NCBI GenBank assembly: GCA_038257535.1
Contig: JBBSJE010000007.1
Span: forward strand, 1 to 64,000
Reading direction: 5' to 3'
Source: JAGTJU01 sp038257535
Lineage (GTDB): Bacteria > Myxococcota_A > Polyangia > Fen-1088
Length of the DNA: 64,000 nucleotides
The notes under the pieces were generated by a model that saw only the letters and a list, made by a program, of their open reading frames with translations, was not told the origin of the DNA and did no database searches. The first letter of the stretch is position 1, and each line of letters starts with the position of its first letter. The translations under genes and the position numbers were made by a program. This document shows, piece by piece, positions 1 through 7,593 of the stretch.

Positions 1-918
1 ACGGTGGAAAAAGCCATTGAGCAGGTGCGGCGAACCGCAGAAGAAAAGGAAACCATCTACGAAGCCTTTGCGGTGGATCCGAATGGCACCTTGTTGGGGG
101 TGGTGTCGCTGCGGGATTTGGTCATAGCGCCTGCCTCTAAGCTCATCTCCGAAATCATGGAGCCCGACGTGGTTTCGGTTCCGGCCGAGACGGATCAAGA
201 GGAAGTGGCGGGTGTTTTTCAGCGCTACGACCTATTGGCACTACCCGTTGTGGATTCCACGCACAAACTCTTGGGGATTGTCACCGTCGACGACGTCGTG
301 CACGTACTCAGAGAAGAGCAAGCGGAAGACATCCAAAAACTGGGCGCCATGTCCCCCACGGAGGGGTCGTATTTTGATACGAGTTTTTGGACCTTCCTCC
401 GCAGCCGGGCGGTGTGGCTGGTGCTGCTGTTTGTCGGGCAAAGCTTCACCGTCAGCGTGTTGCAACACTACGGTTCAATCACCTCGGCGATGTTGGCGCT
501 AACCTTTTTCATTCCGCTGATCATCTCCTCGGGCGGAAACACCGGTAATCAAGCGGCTGCATTGGTCATTCGCGGTATGGCGCTCGATGAGTTTGGCGCT
601 GGGGACGCTGCGAAGATCCTCTGGCGTGAGGTGCGTATTGGCGGCGCCCTTGGGGGCATCCTGGGTGTGCTGGGCATGATCATGGCCAGCATCATTGGCA
701 GTGATGAAGGATTTCGCTTCGCCATGGCGGTGGGCACGGCGCTGGTTGCGTGTGTGACGTTGGGGTCCGTTGTGGGGGCGGGCATGCCCTTGTTTATTCG
801 TCGTATGGGCATGGATCCCGCGGTGGCCTCTGGGCCTTTCATCGCGTCCATGCTCGACGTGATGGGGATCTTCATCTACGTCGAAACCGCTGTGCTGATG
901 ATGGGCTTAAATCGCTAA
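1..918 (+). CDS. mgtE: MgtE-type magnesium transporter, C-terminal part (5' end outside window)
   Basis: Open from the left edge of the window, so the N-terminal MgtE_N domain and part of the first CBS domain are missing. What remains is the end of a CBS pair (LLGVVSLRDL and LLGIVTVDDVV are the typical strand-turn motifs), then a membrane domain of about five hydrophobic helices. The loop SSGGNTGNQAAALVIRG and the last-helix motif DPAVASGPFIASMLDV match the pore and Mg2+-coordinating Asp region of MgtE channels. The family imports Mg2+ and is gated by Mg2+ binding to the cytosolic domains. A GTG at position 4 is an internal Val codon, not a start. It is convergent with hemE, 7 nt away. Confidence 0.93.
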   Translation, partial: TVEKAIEQVRRTAEEKETIYEAFAVDPNGTLLGVVSLRDLVIAPASKLISEIMEPDVVSVPAETDQEEVAGVFQRYDLLALPVVDSTHKLLGIVTVDDVVHVLREEQAEDIQKLGAMSPTEGSYFDTSFWTFLRSRAVWLVLLFVGQSFTVSVLQHYGSITSAMLALTFFIPLIISSGGNTGNQAAALVIRGMALDEFGAGDAAKILWREVRIGGALGGILGVLGMIMASIIGSDEGFRFAMAVGTALVACVTLGSVVGAGMPLFIRRMGMDPAVASGPFIASMLDVMGIFIYVETAVLMMGLNR

Positions 919-925
919 CAGCCGC

Positions 926-1957
926 TCAAGCGTTTTTGACCGCGCCAACCAACGCCTCAACGTTTTCAATCGGCGTGTCGGGGTAAATGCCATGGCCCAG
1001 GTTGAAAATGTGGCCGCGTCGTTGACCTTGTTCGATGATGGCCTGCACCTGGCGCACAACTTCGTCCTTGGGTCCCAGCAACAAGGCGGGATCCAAATTG
1101 CCTTGAACCGCGGCCCCCGCAGCGCCGCCTGCCTCCAGACGCGCGCGCGCTTCTGACAGCGGCAACCGCCAGTCGATGCCGTACACATCAGCGCCCACAG
1201 CCGCCACCCGGTCCAAGATGGTGGTGGCGCCATTGGGAAAATAAATCACGGGCACCCCGGTGGCCTGAACCGCCTTCACCAAAGCTTTTGTTGGGCCCAG
1301 CACAAAGCGCTGCCAATCTTCCACCGACACCACACCCACCCACGAGTCGAAAATTTGAATCGCTTGCGCGCCGGCGTTGACCTGTGCAATCAGATACGCC
1401 GCTGTGGTTTCCGCCAGCTTCTCCAGCAGCCGGTGGCTGGTTTGGGGATCGGTATAAAACAGCCGCTTGGTTTCCACGAACCGCTTCGAGGTTTTGCCTT
1501 CGATGGCGTAGGTGGCCACCGTGAATGGCGCCCCCGCAAAGCCAATCAGGGGCGTGGGTCCAAGCTTGTCAAGCTCGGGGCGCAGCCGATTGATGGTTTC
1601 AAGCACAAAGGGTGTGCCCACCGCAGGATCGAAGTTGTGCAAGCGCTCAACGTCCGCGGCGTTGCGCACCGGATTGGCGATGGCGGGGCCTTGCTCGGTG
1701 AACGACACCTCGAGGCCCATGGGTTCAAGCGGAACCAACAAGTCAGAAAACAGAATCGCCGCGTCGAAGCCGAAGCGGCGCAATGGCTGCAAGGTCACCT
1801 CAGCCGCGAGCTCGGGATTTTTGCACAGATCAAGGAAAGAAACGTTGGCCCGCAGCGCCCGGTACTCGGGTAGATAGCGGCCCGCCTGGCGCATCAGCCA
1901 CAGGGGGGGGCGTGCAGTGGTTTCGCCGCGACAAGCTCGAAGAAAAAGTGGTTCCAC
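926..1957 (-). CDS. hemE: Uroporphyrinogen decarboxylase
   Basis: About 343 aa, the usual HemE length. It decarboxylates the four acetates of uroporphyrinogen III to give coproporphyrinogen III in haem synthesis. The N-terminal signature PPLWLMRQAGRYLPEYR and the YAIEGKTSKRF segment are diagnostic. The GTG at 1957 is chosen because homology begins there (VEPLFLRACRGE). The reading frame is open 56 codons further upstream, but that stretch is low-homology and would run through the divergent promoter into qor. It is divergent from qor; no other haem genes are adjacent. Confidence 0.95.
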   Translation of the reverse strand: MEPLFLRACRGETTARPPLWLMRQAGRYLPEYRALRANVSFLDLCKNPELAAEVTLQPLRRFGFDAAILFSDLLVPLEPMGLEVSFTEQGPAIANPVRNAADVERLHNFDPAVGTPFVLETINRLRPELDKLGPTPLIGFAGAPFTVATYAIEGKTSKRFVETKRLFYTDPQTSHRLLEKLAETTAAYLIAQVNAGAQAIQIFDSWVGVVSVEDWQRFVLGPTKALVKAVQATGVPVIYFPNGATTILDRVAAVGADVYGIDWRLPLSEARARLEAGGAAGAAVQGNLDPALLLGPKDEVVRQVQAIIEQGQRRGHIFNLGHGIYPDTPIENVEALVGAVKNA

Positions 1958-2073
1958 CCGCGCGTTTCTACCCCGCCCCGAGGTATCCGTCCATGCTGCA
2001 GCACCTGGGCTTGGTGCCCAAGTGGCCAGGGCGCTTGGCGGCCCACCAATCTTGGCGCTATGAACGACAAACC
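1958..2073. promoter_or_regulatory. Divergent promoter region hemE / qor
   Basis: This is a 116-nt gap between divergent start codons. On the plus strand a -10-like TATGAA (2059-2064) lies 9 nt before the qor ATG, so the qor transcript would be leaderless or nearly so. On the minus strand TAGAAA lies 7 nt before the hemE GTG. No convincing -35 box or Shine-Dalgarno sequence was seen for either gene. Confidence 0.4.
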
Positions 2074-3051
2074 ATGTCGCGTGTGATCGAGGTGCATGAG
2101 TTTGGCGGTCCCCAGGTGCTGACAACCCAAACCCGCGACGTGGGGGCTCCGGGGCCGCGCGAACTGCGCGTGCGGCACACGGCGGTGGGCCTCAATTACA
2201 TCGACGTTTATTATCGCACGGGCGTTTACAAGCCGCCGGGGCTGCCGTTTGTGCCCGGTCTGGAAGCCGCCGGCGTGGTGGAGGCCGTGGGCGATGAGGT
2301 GGAAGCATTTGCCGTGGGCGATCGCGTGGCCTACGCGGGCGGCCCCTTGGGCGCCTACGCCGAACACCGGCTTTTGCCCGCCGATCGCGCGATCAAATTG
2401 CCGTCTGAAATTGCCGACGAAACCGCCGCCGCGATGATGCTCAAAGGCATGACCGCCCAGTATTTGTTGCGCCAGACGTATGTGGTGAAGCCAGGGGACA
2501 CCATCTTGTTCCATGCGGCCGCGGGCGGCGTGGGGCTTATCGCTTGCCAATGGGCCAAGCATTTGGGCGCCACCGTCATTGGCACCGTGGGCTCCGACGC
2601 CAAAGCTGAGCTGGCGCGCGCCCACGGCTGCGACCACGTGATCAATTACAGCCGCGAGAACTTCGTGGAGCGGGTGGCCGAAATTACCGGCGGGCAAAAG
2701 CTTGCAGCGGTGTACGACGGGGTTGGGCAGTCCACGTTTGAAGGGTCTTTGGATTGCTTAAGACCGCGCGGCATTCTCGTGTTGTTTGGACAATCCTCGG
2801 GAAAGGTGGCCCCATTTGACCTGGGCCTGTTGGCGGCCAAAGGTTCGCTTTACATCACCCGGCCTACGCTGTTTACGTACACGGCCTCGCGCGCCGATTT
2901 GGAAGCCTGCGCGCACGACCTTATCAGTGTGGTGGCGGCGGGGCACGTGCGTGTTCCCATCGGCGCGCGCCGACCGTTGGCTGAAATTCAGATCGCGCAT
3001 CAAGCGCTTGAGGCACGCAAGACGACGGGCGCCACGGTGCTTTCGGTTTAG
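2074..3051 (+). CDS. qor: NADPH:quinone oxidoreductase, QorA type (MDR superfamily)
   Basis: 325 aa, typical of zinc-free quinone reductases in the medium-chain dehydrogenase/reductase superfamily. The sequence begins MSRVIEVHEFGGPQVL, the classical QOR N-terminus. It contains the family motif VGLNYIDVYYRTGVY and an NADPH-binding fold with HAAAGGVGLIACQWAKHLG. The structural and catalytic zinc ligands of alcohol dehydrogenases are absent, as expected for this subgroup. The ATG at 2074 is preferred over upstream in-frame codons because homology starts there. The next gene begins 4 nt after its stop, so the two are probably cotranscribed. Confidence 0.93.
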   Translation: MSRVIEVHEFGGPQVLTTQTRDVGAPGPRELRVRHTAVGLNYIDVYYRTGVYKPPGLPFVPGLEAAGVVEAVGDEVEAFAVGDRVAYAGGPLGAYAEHRLLPADRAIKLPSEIADETAAAMMLKGMTAQYLLRQTYVVKPGDTILFHAAAGGVGLIACQWAKHLGATVIGTVGSDAKAELARAHGCDHVINYSRENFVERVAEITGGQKLAAVYDGVGQSTFEGSLDCLRPRGILVLFGQSSGKVAPFDLGLLAAKGSLYITRPTLFTYTASRADLEACAHDLISVVAAGHVRVPIGARRPLAEIQIAHQALEARKTTGATVLSV

Positions 3052-3055
3052 CGCG

Positions 3056-3538
3056 ATGACTGCGCGACGTTGGCACCGCGCCGTTTGCGCGTCTGGATTT
3101 GGCTTGTGGCTCATGGCCTGCGCGTCCGCGCCAGGCCCCGTGCCACCCGCTCGCAAGCCTTTGGCGCCCCATCCCGACTTCGTGCGGCCGCCCCCTGACG
3201 CCACACGGCTGCCCTCGGGCGTGGGCTACAAGGTGCTTCGCAAGGGCACGGGCACCACGCACCCCGACGCTGGCAGCCTTGTGCGTGTGAATTACGAGGG
3301 CTGGCGAAGCGACGGCAGCGTGTTTGATTCTTCACAACGGCAGGGCAAACCAAAGATCTTCGATCTGCCGCAAGTGGTTCGCGGCCTTTCGCAAGGCATT
3401 GAGCAGATGGTGGAAGGGGAGGTGGCCAAGTTTTGGATCCCCGCGCCGCTGGCTTATGGCGACGCGCCCGAGGATCCGCGGATTCCTGCAGGGCCTTTGG
3501 TGTTCCAGATCGAGCTGCTCAAGATCGTTCGCCCGTGA
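3056..3538 (+). CDS. FKBP-type peptidyl-prolyl isomerase lipoprotein
   Basis: 160 aa. The N-terminus is a lipoprotein signal (basic MTARRWHR, hydrophobic core, lipobox LMAC near residue 22), so the mature protein should be lipid-anchored in the envelope. Residues about 55-160 form one FKBP domain (VRVNYEGWRSDGSVFDSS, then GLSQGIEQMVEGEVAKFWIP, then LAYGD). It starts 4 nt after the qor stop. Its 3' end overlaps the convergent MFS gene by 20 nt. It probably assists folding of exported proteins; the specific client is unknown. Confidence 0.9.
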   Translation: MTARRWHRAVCASGFGLWLMACASAPGPVPPARKPLAPHPDFVRPPPDATRLPSGVGYKVLRKGTGTTHPDAGSLVRVNYEGWRSDGSVFDSSQRQGKPKIFDLPQVVRGLSQGIEQMVEGEVAKFWIPAPLAYGDAPEDPRIPAGPLVFQIELLKIVRP

Positions 3539-4871
3539 TCGCCGGACGCCCGTCGGGCTTTGCCAAATGCGTGCGGTAAAGCAGCGCGGCCACCAAGCCT
3601 AAGGTGGCCAGCGCAAACCACGCCCCACGCGGCGAAATGGCCTCGAGCAAGAACACGCCCAACACGGGGCCCACCGTCTGCGCGGCCCCTTGAAACAACC
3701 CAAAAACCCCGGTGTAACGAGCCACTTTGTCGTGTGGGGCTAGCGCCGTTACGTGCGCTTGTTGCGCAGGCGCGGTGATGATTTCGCACAAAGTGATGAG
3801 ACCCACGCAGGCGAGCAGTGACAAATAGCTCCAGGCCAAACCGCAGGCCGCAAACGCCACCAGGTAGCCCACCGAACCCACCACAAGCGCCTTACGCGTG
3901 CCCCATTTGTGAATCAGACGCACAGCGGGCAATTGCAGAATCACCACCAAGATCGCGTTGAGCGTAAACAGCGTGCCCACCTGCGCGCGGCCGAGGTCAA
4001 GGTACTTGGCGGCGAACACCGACATCATGTGATACATCTGCGTTTGCAGCATGAAGTAGGCCAGCGAGGCGAACAGGAAGCGCAAGAACACAGGGTCGCT
4101 TCCGAAGGCCAGAATCTCGAACAGCTTGGGGGTTTGGCGCGGCTGCTCGGGCCGCGTTTCGGGAATGAACATGGCCAGCGCGGGCGCCAACAAAGTGAAC
4201 GGCGCGCAGATATAAAACAACGTGCTGAATTCGGCGCTGGCGGCCAAAGTGGCCACCAAGGGACCTGCCACCCAACCCAAGCTGCTGCCCACGCGGTGCA
4301 AACTAAACGCCGCCACACGCTCGTGCCGCGCAGCCAGTGAAGCCACCACCGCCCACGCCACGGGATCATAAAACCCCCGCAAGGCGCCATTCATGATCGC
4401 CAGCGCGCCAATCACGCCAAACGAAGCGTTTTGGCCGATCACGTAGCCCAGCGCGGCCAAGTTTATCGAGCGCACCACCATGCCGGCCACCAGCACGGGG
4501 CGGCGCCCAATGCGATCGGCCAAGTGCCCCGCCACCCATTGCATGGCCGCGCAGCCCGCGCTGGACACCGCCCACAGCCCGCCTATGCGCAACACCGAGA
4601 AGCCGCGATCCACCACCAGATGCATGGCCAAGAATGGCATCACAACGGCAAAGCCTGCGGTGACCACGAAGCGCACCGCCGCCAACAGCCAGATGCGAAC
4701 GTCAAGATCGGGCAGCTGCAGCACGGGTGAGAAGGACGCTGGAATCGTGAGCCGCCGCACGTGGGGGCGGGGGGGCAGCACGTCTTTGATCGTGTCGGGC
4801 GCGCGCATCGCCACGGGGGGCGAATTCAGCGATTTTACGCCTGGCGCGGGCACACTCACACCGGTGGCCAT
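3519..4871 (-). CDS. Major facilitator superfamily transporter
   Basis: 450 aa with about 12 hydrophobic helices. The loop between helices 2 and 3 carries the MFS A-motif (AGHLADRIGRRPVLVAG). A roughly 50-residue polar N-terminal tail precedes helix 1, and a later in-frame ATG at 4808 would remove 21 residues of it. Substrate cannot be read from sequence; drug or metabolite efflux is possible. It is the last gene of the minus-strand run headed by the sulfur-carrier cluster, 95 nt after the JAMM gene, so export of an amino acid or thiol is an attractive but unproven guess. Confidence 0.85.
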   Translation of the reverse strand: MATGVSVPAPGVKSLNSPPVAMRAPDTIKDVLPPRPHVRRLTIPASFSPVLQLPDLDVRIWLLAAVRFVVTAGFAVVMPFLAMHLVVDRGFSVLRIGGLWAVSSAGCAAMQWVAGHLADRIGRRPVLVAGMVVRSINLAALGYVIGQNASFGVIGALAIMNGALRGFYDPVAWAVVASLAARHERVAAFSLHRVGSSLGWVAGPLVATLAASAEFSTLFYICAPFTLLAPALAMFIPETRPEQPRQTPKLFEILAFGSDPVFLRFLFASLAYFMLQTQMYHMMSVFAAKYLDLGRAQVGTLFTLNAILVVILQLPAVRLIHKWGTRKALVVGSVGYLVAFAACGLAWSYLSLLACVGLITLCEIITAPAQQAHVTALAPHDKVARYTGVFGLFQGAAQTVGPVLGVFLLEAISPRGAWFALATLGLVAALLYRTHLAKPDGRPAITGERS

Positions 4872-4966
4872 CGGCGGAAAACGCCCCAGCCTTGATCAGC
4901 AAGCGGGGCGGCCGCGGTGCGCTTCAAAAAGGCGGGCGGCGCCGGGGCGCCACCGACGAGCGCGCT

Positions 4967-5428
4967 TCAGTAGCGGCGCACCTGCACATACAGTTTTTGC
5001 GCTTCGTCCCACGCAAACTGCACCGCTTCGCGAACGCCGTCGGCTTGCACATCCACAACCAGGTAATCCACGGGGTACGCGGGCTCATCACCCATCCGCG
5101 CCGCGGCCTGATCGGTGTCGCTGAAGTAGGCGCCCACGTTGGGGTGCGAGTGGTAAATGATCTTGGCGGGCTCGTCGCCCCGAAGGCTCTTTTGCAGCCT
5201 AAAAATGTCGCCGGCGTCGAAGTTGTAGGCGGTGTGGGCGTCGCGGGGAAACTGCGCCGGATCTTCGGCGTGCAGGTCGTCTTGAATGTTCACGCAGGCT
5301 TGCGCGCGTGTGGCGGCCCCTTCGGCCTTCGGGCCAAACACGATGCCGCAACATTCTTTAGGGTAATCGCGGCGCGCATGGGCGTAGATTTCCTGCAGGG
5401 CTTCGGGGCTAACGATGGGTGTGGTCAT
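4967..5428 (-). CDS. JAMM/MPN-family metalloprotease (Mec-like)
   Basis: 153 aa, a stand-alone JAB/JAMM domain. The full catalytic set is visible: Glu25 in PKECCG, then HSH (His93, His95), Ser103 and Asp106 in the HxH-x7-S-x2-D pattern of zinc isopeptidases. Family members such as M. tuberculosis Mec cleave cysteine from the CysO carrier, and the QbsD and HcyD types trim residues beyond the terminal Gly-Gly of a carrier. It lies 28 nt after the cysM stop in the same operon as a carrier ending Gly-Gly-Arg, so carrier trimming and/or product release is the likely job. The start ATG at 5428 is where homology begins. Confidence 0.9.
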   Translation of the reverse strand: MTTPIVSPEALQEIYAHARRDYPKECCGIVFGPKAEGAATRAQACVNIQDDLHAEDPAQFPRDAHTAYNFDAGDIFRLQKSLRGDEPAKIIYHSHPNVGAYFSDTDQAAARMGDEPAYPVDYLVVDVQADGVREAVQFAWDEAQKLYVQVRRY

Positions 5429-5456
5429 AACGAACAAAGGGATAATGGATGGGCCG

Positions 5457-6473
5457 TTAGCTACGCGCGGGATCTTTGGGGTCAACAGGCGCCTCAAAAT
5501 ACCTGTCGGCTCTATCCGGAAATACGGTGACGATCACGCCGTTTTGCCCCTTGGCATACAGCTGCTTGGCCAAACGGACAGCGCCGGCCAACGCGGCGCC
5601 TGACGAATGCCCCGCCAAGATGCCCGATTCGGACCCTAAGCGTTCGCTGATGTCCCAGGCCTCGTCCGTGGGCATCGGGATCACGCCCGTTAATTCTTGC
5701 GGGTGGTAAATGTCGGGCACCATGGAACTGGCCATGTGTTTGAGCCCTTCGAGCCCGTGAAGCGCCTCGTCGGGTTCAACAGCCCAGATCTCCACCGTGC
5801 GGTCGTGATCGCGCAACCCGCGACCGGTGCCCATGATCGTGCCGCTGGTGCCGATGCCGGCGACAAAGTGTGTCACCCGGCCTTCGGTTTGCTCCCAGAT
5901 CTCCTGCGCGGTGGTCAGGTAGTGGCCCCGCGGGTTGGATTCGTTGCCGTACTGATCAGGATAAAAGTATTTGCCAGGATGCTCGGCCACCTGCTTGCGG
6001 CACAGTCGAATGGCGCCATCGGAGCCCTCCATTTCCGACGAAAAGATCAGCTGGGTGCCAAACGCTTCGCTGATCTTGCGGCGCGCCCACGACACGTTGC
6101 CGGGCAACACCAGCGCCACGGGGAATCCCAAAGCGGCGCCAATCAGCGAGTACGCAATGCCCGTGTTGCCTGATGACGCGTCGATAAGGGCTTTGCCTTC
6201 CCCCAGCCGTCCTGAACTGAGGGCGTCGCGAACCATTTGTGACGCCGCGCGATCTTTCACCGAGCCGCCGGGGTTCATGAATTCGCATTTGGCCCAAATC
6301 TCAACGCCTGGAAAAGGACGATCAAAAGCCTCAAGCCTCACCAGCGGCGTGGAACCTATAAGGTCTGTGATGCTATCGGCCACCCGGGCCCGGGCGCGCG
6401 CCACGGCCAACTCGTCGGGCGAATAGTCGTCGACTTGCAGCGAAGGTTGAGACAGTGCGGTTTGGGTTGCCAT
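5457..6473 (-). CDS. cysM: Cysteine synthase, CysM type (PLP fold type II)
   Basis: 338 aa. PLP Lys73 is in NPGGSVKDR, and the phosphate loop is SSGNTG. The segment THFVAGIGTSGTIMGTGR is close to the CysO-dependent CysM of M. tuberculosis, which takes sulfur from a carrier thiocarboxylate onto O-phosphoserine. Where that enzyme has an Arg contacting the phosphate (as I recall it), this protein appears to have Lys (GLKHM); this residue-level comparison is from memory. A polar N-terminal extension of about 35 residues precedes the fold. It lies 17 nt after the degenerate E1-like gene and 28 nt before the JAMM gene. Position in the cluster makes it the best candidate for the carrier-using synthase. 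Confidence 0.9.
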   Translation of the reverse strand: MATQTALSQPSLQVDDYSPDELAVARARARVADSITDLIGSTPLVRLEAFDRPFPGVEIWAKCEFMNPGGSVKDRAASQMVRDALSSGRLGEGKALIDASSGNTGIAYSLIGAALGFPVALVLPGNVSWARRKISEAFGTQLIFSSEMEGSDGAIRLCRKQVAEHPGKYFYPDQYGNESNPRGHYLTTAQEIWEQTEGRVTHFVAGIGTSGTIMGTGRGLRDHDRTVEIWAVEPDEALHGLEGLKHMASSMVPDIYHPQELTGVIPMPTDEAWDISERLGSESGILAGHSSGAALAGAVRLAKQLYAKGQNGVIVTVFPDRADRYFEAPVDPKDPARS

Positions 6474-6490
6474 GGGGTGCCTAGGGGAAA

Positions 6491-7204
6491 CTATGCCGGT
6501 GAGGGCCAAGGAATATTGTACGTGGTAGGCCGCGGGCCTGCGCTGGCCAAAGAGAATTGCAGGTGCCGCATCACGTTAACTGCCGAGGCGTCAGACGTCT
6601 CAGTTTGCGGGGGCCGTTCAGTCACCAACCACAAAGCCTCGGTGGCCGCCAACGTGCCGGCGACAATTTGCAACGAGCTCTGCAGGGGCGAATCCGCAAA
6701 AGTGGTTTGCGGTGCGGATGGCACAACGTCGTCCACCTGGGCGGTTTTTGCGGATTTTTCGGGCCGCAGCGAAAGCAGGTCGATGTTTTCAGCGCCTGCC
6801 TGGGCGCGCACGATCACGGCAGCTACGCCCTGCGCGCGGCAAGCCGTCACCATGGCGTCGTCGCCGAAATCGGCCCGCAGCACAACGCTTACGTCAAGTA
6901 GGGCCGCTGCCCAGGCAAGGCCAGACTCTGGCAACGGCAAAACTTCAAACCGCGTCTCGGGGGGCAGGGCCGGTTTCAGGGTTTGCAACCATGCAGGCTC
7001 ATCGCCCGGCATGTCGGCGGCCACCACAACGAATGCCGACACCCCGGCGCAAGCCAAGTACAAAACTGCGGTTTCCAGAGCCAGCGCCGCACTCGGCGCA
7101 TCAACGAGCAAAATCTTGGCGCCCAAGATACGTGTTTGCCCGTCGGGCCCCAACTCTGGTAGGGCCACCTGGCGAGCGAAACGGCGGGCTTGGGCCAAGT
7201 TCAT
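6491..7204 (-). CDS. Degenerate ThiF/MoeB (E1-like) protein lacking the adenylation site
   Basis: 237 aa. The first 55 residues align with E1-like enzymes: RFARQ (residues 8-12), LPELGPDGQ, then a strand and helix ending YLACAGV. The nucleotide loop that should read GxGGxG is DAPSAAL. The D-x-SNLxRQ motif, the catalytic Cys and the zinc-binding CxxC pairs are all missing, and the C-terminal half has no recognisable motif. It keeps the N-terminal Arg element that, in MoeB and in eukaryotic SAE1, reaches into the partner active site. Inference: a non-catalytic E1 partner for the active ThiF at 8884-9621. A decaying pseudogene is less likely because a full frame is intact inside an operon. Confidence 0.75.
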   Translation of the reverse strand: MNLAQARRFARQVALPELGPDGQTRILGAKILLVDAPSAALALETAVLYLACAGVSAFVVVAADMPGDEPAWLQTLKPALPPETRFEVLPLPESGLAWAAALLDVSVVLRADFGDDAMVTACRAQGVAAVIVRAQAGAENIDLLSLRPEKSAKTAQVDDVVPSAPQTTFADSPLQSSLQIVAGTLAATEALWLVTERPPQTETSDASAVNVMRHLQFSLASAGPRPTTYNIPWPSPA

Positions 7205-7265
7205 GGCGCGTGTTCGCGCGGCCGGGGCCTCTGCGGTCCGGCCTGCAGTCGAGGGTGACCTGAAC

Positions 7266-7541
7266 TTAGCGGCCGCCCGCGATGGCCGGCACGATGGAGA
7301 TTTCGTCGCTGTCCTTCACTGGGGTTTCCAGGTTTTGCAGGAAGCGAATGTCTTCGTCGTTGGCAAAGATGTTCACGAACCTTCGCACTTTGCCCTGGTC
7401 GTCGCAGATGCGCTCTTTGATGCCGGGGTATTGCGTTTCAAGCTGGGTGATCAGCGCGCCGATGTTGGCGCCACTTGCCTGAACCTCTTCAAGGCCGTTG
7501 GTGAGCTTGCGCAATGGGGTAGGAATCCGGACGGTGGCCAT
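7266..7541 (-). CDS. MoaD/ThiS/CysO-like sulfur carrier protein ending Gly-Gly-Arg
   Basis: 91 aa, a beta-grasp carrier. The sequence KVRRFVNIFANDEDIRFL and the terminal SIVPAIAGGR match the MoaD/CysO group. The carrier glycines are followed by one extra Arg codon before the stop, so the protein needs trimming before its Gly-Gly can be adenylated and thiocarboxylated. The JAMM protease of the same operon is the obvious candidate. The start at 7541 has a good ribosome site (AGGAG about 9 nt upstream). It sits 52 nt after thrC and 61 nt before the degenerate E1-like gene. Confidence 0.9.
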   Translation of the reverse strand: MATVRIPTPLRKLTNGLEEVQASGANIGALITQLETQYPGIKERICDDQGKVRRFVNIFANDEDIRFLQNLETPVKDSDEISIVPAIAGGR

Positions 7542-7593
7542 GAACGCTGTCTCCTGTGGTGAGTCTTAGATGATGTGAACCTGAAAAGGGCGC

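Noticed and set aside
1958..2125. Upstream extension of hemE to 2125
   Set aside because: The added 56 residues have no HemE homology and cross the divergent promoter into qor.
6435..7562. Long plus-strand frame opposite the degenerate thiF and carrier genes (also similar ones at 29892-30815 and 35296-36278)
   Set aside because: These are antisense shadows of G+C-rich genes with clear homology on the other strand; none has family motifs.
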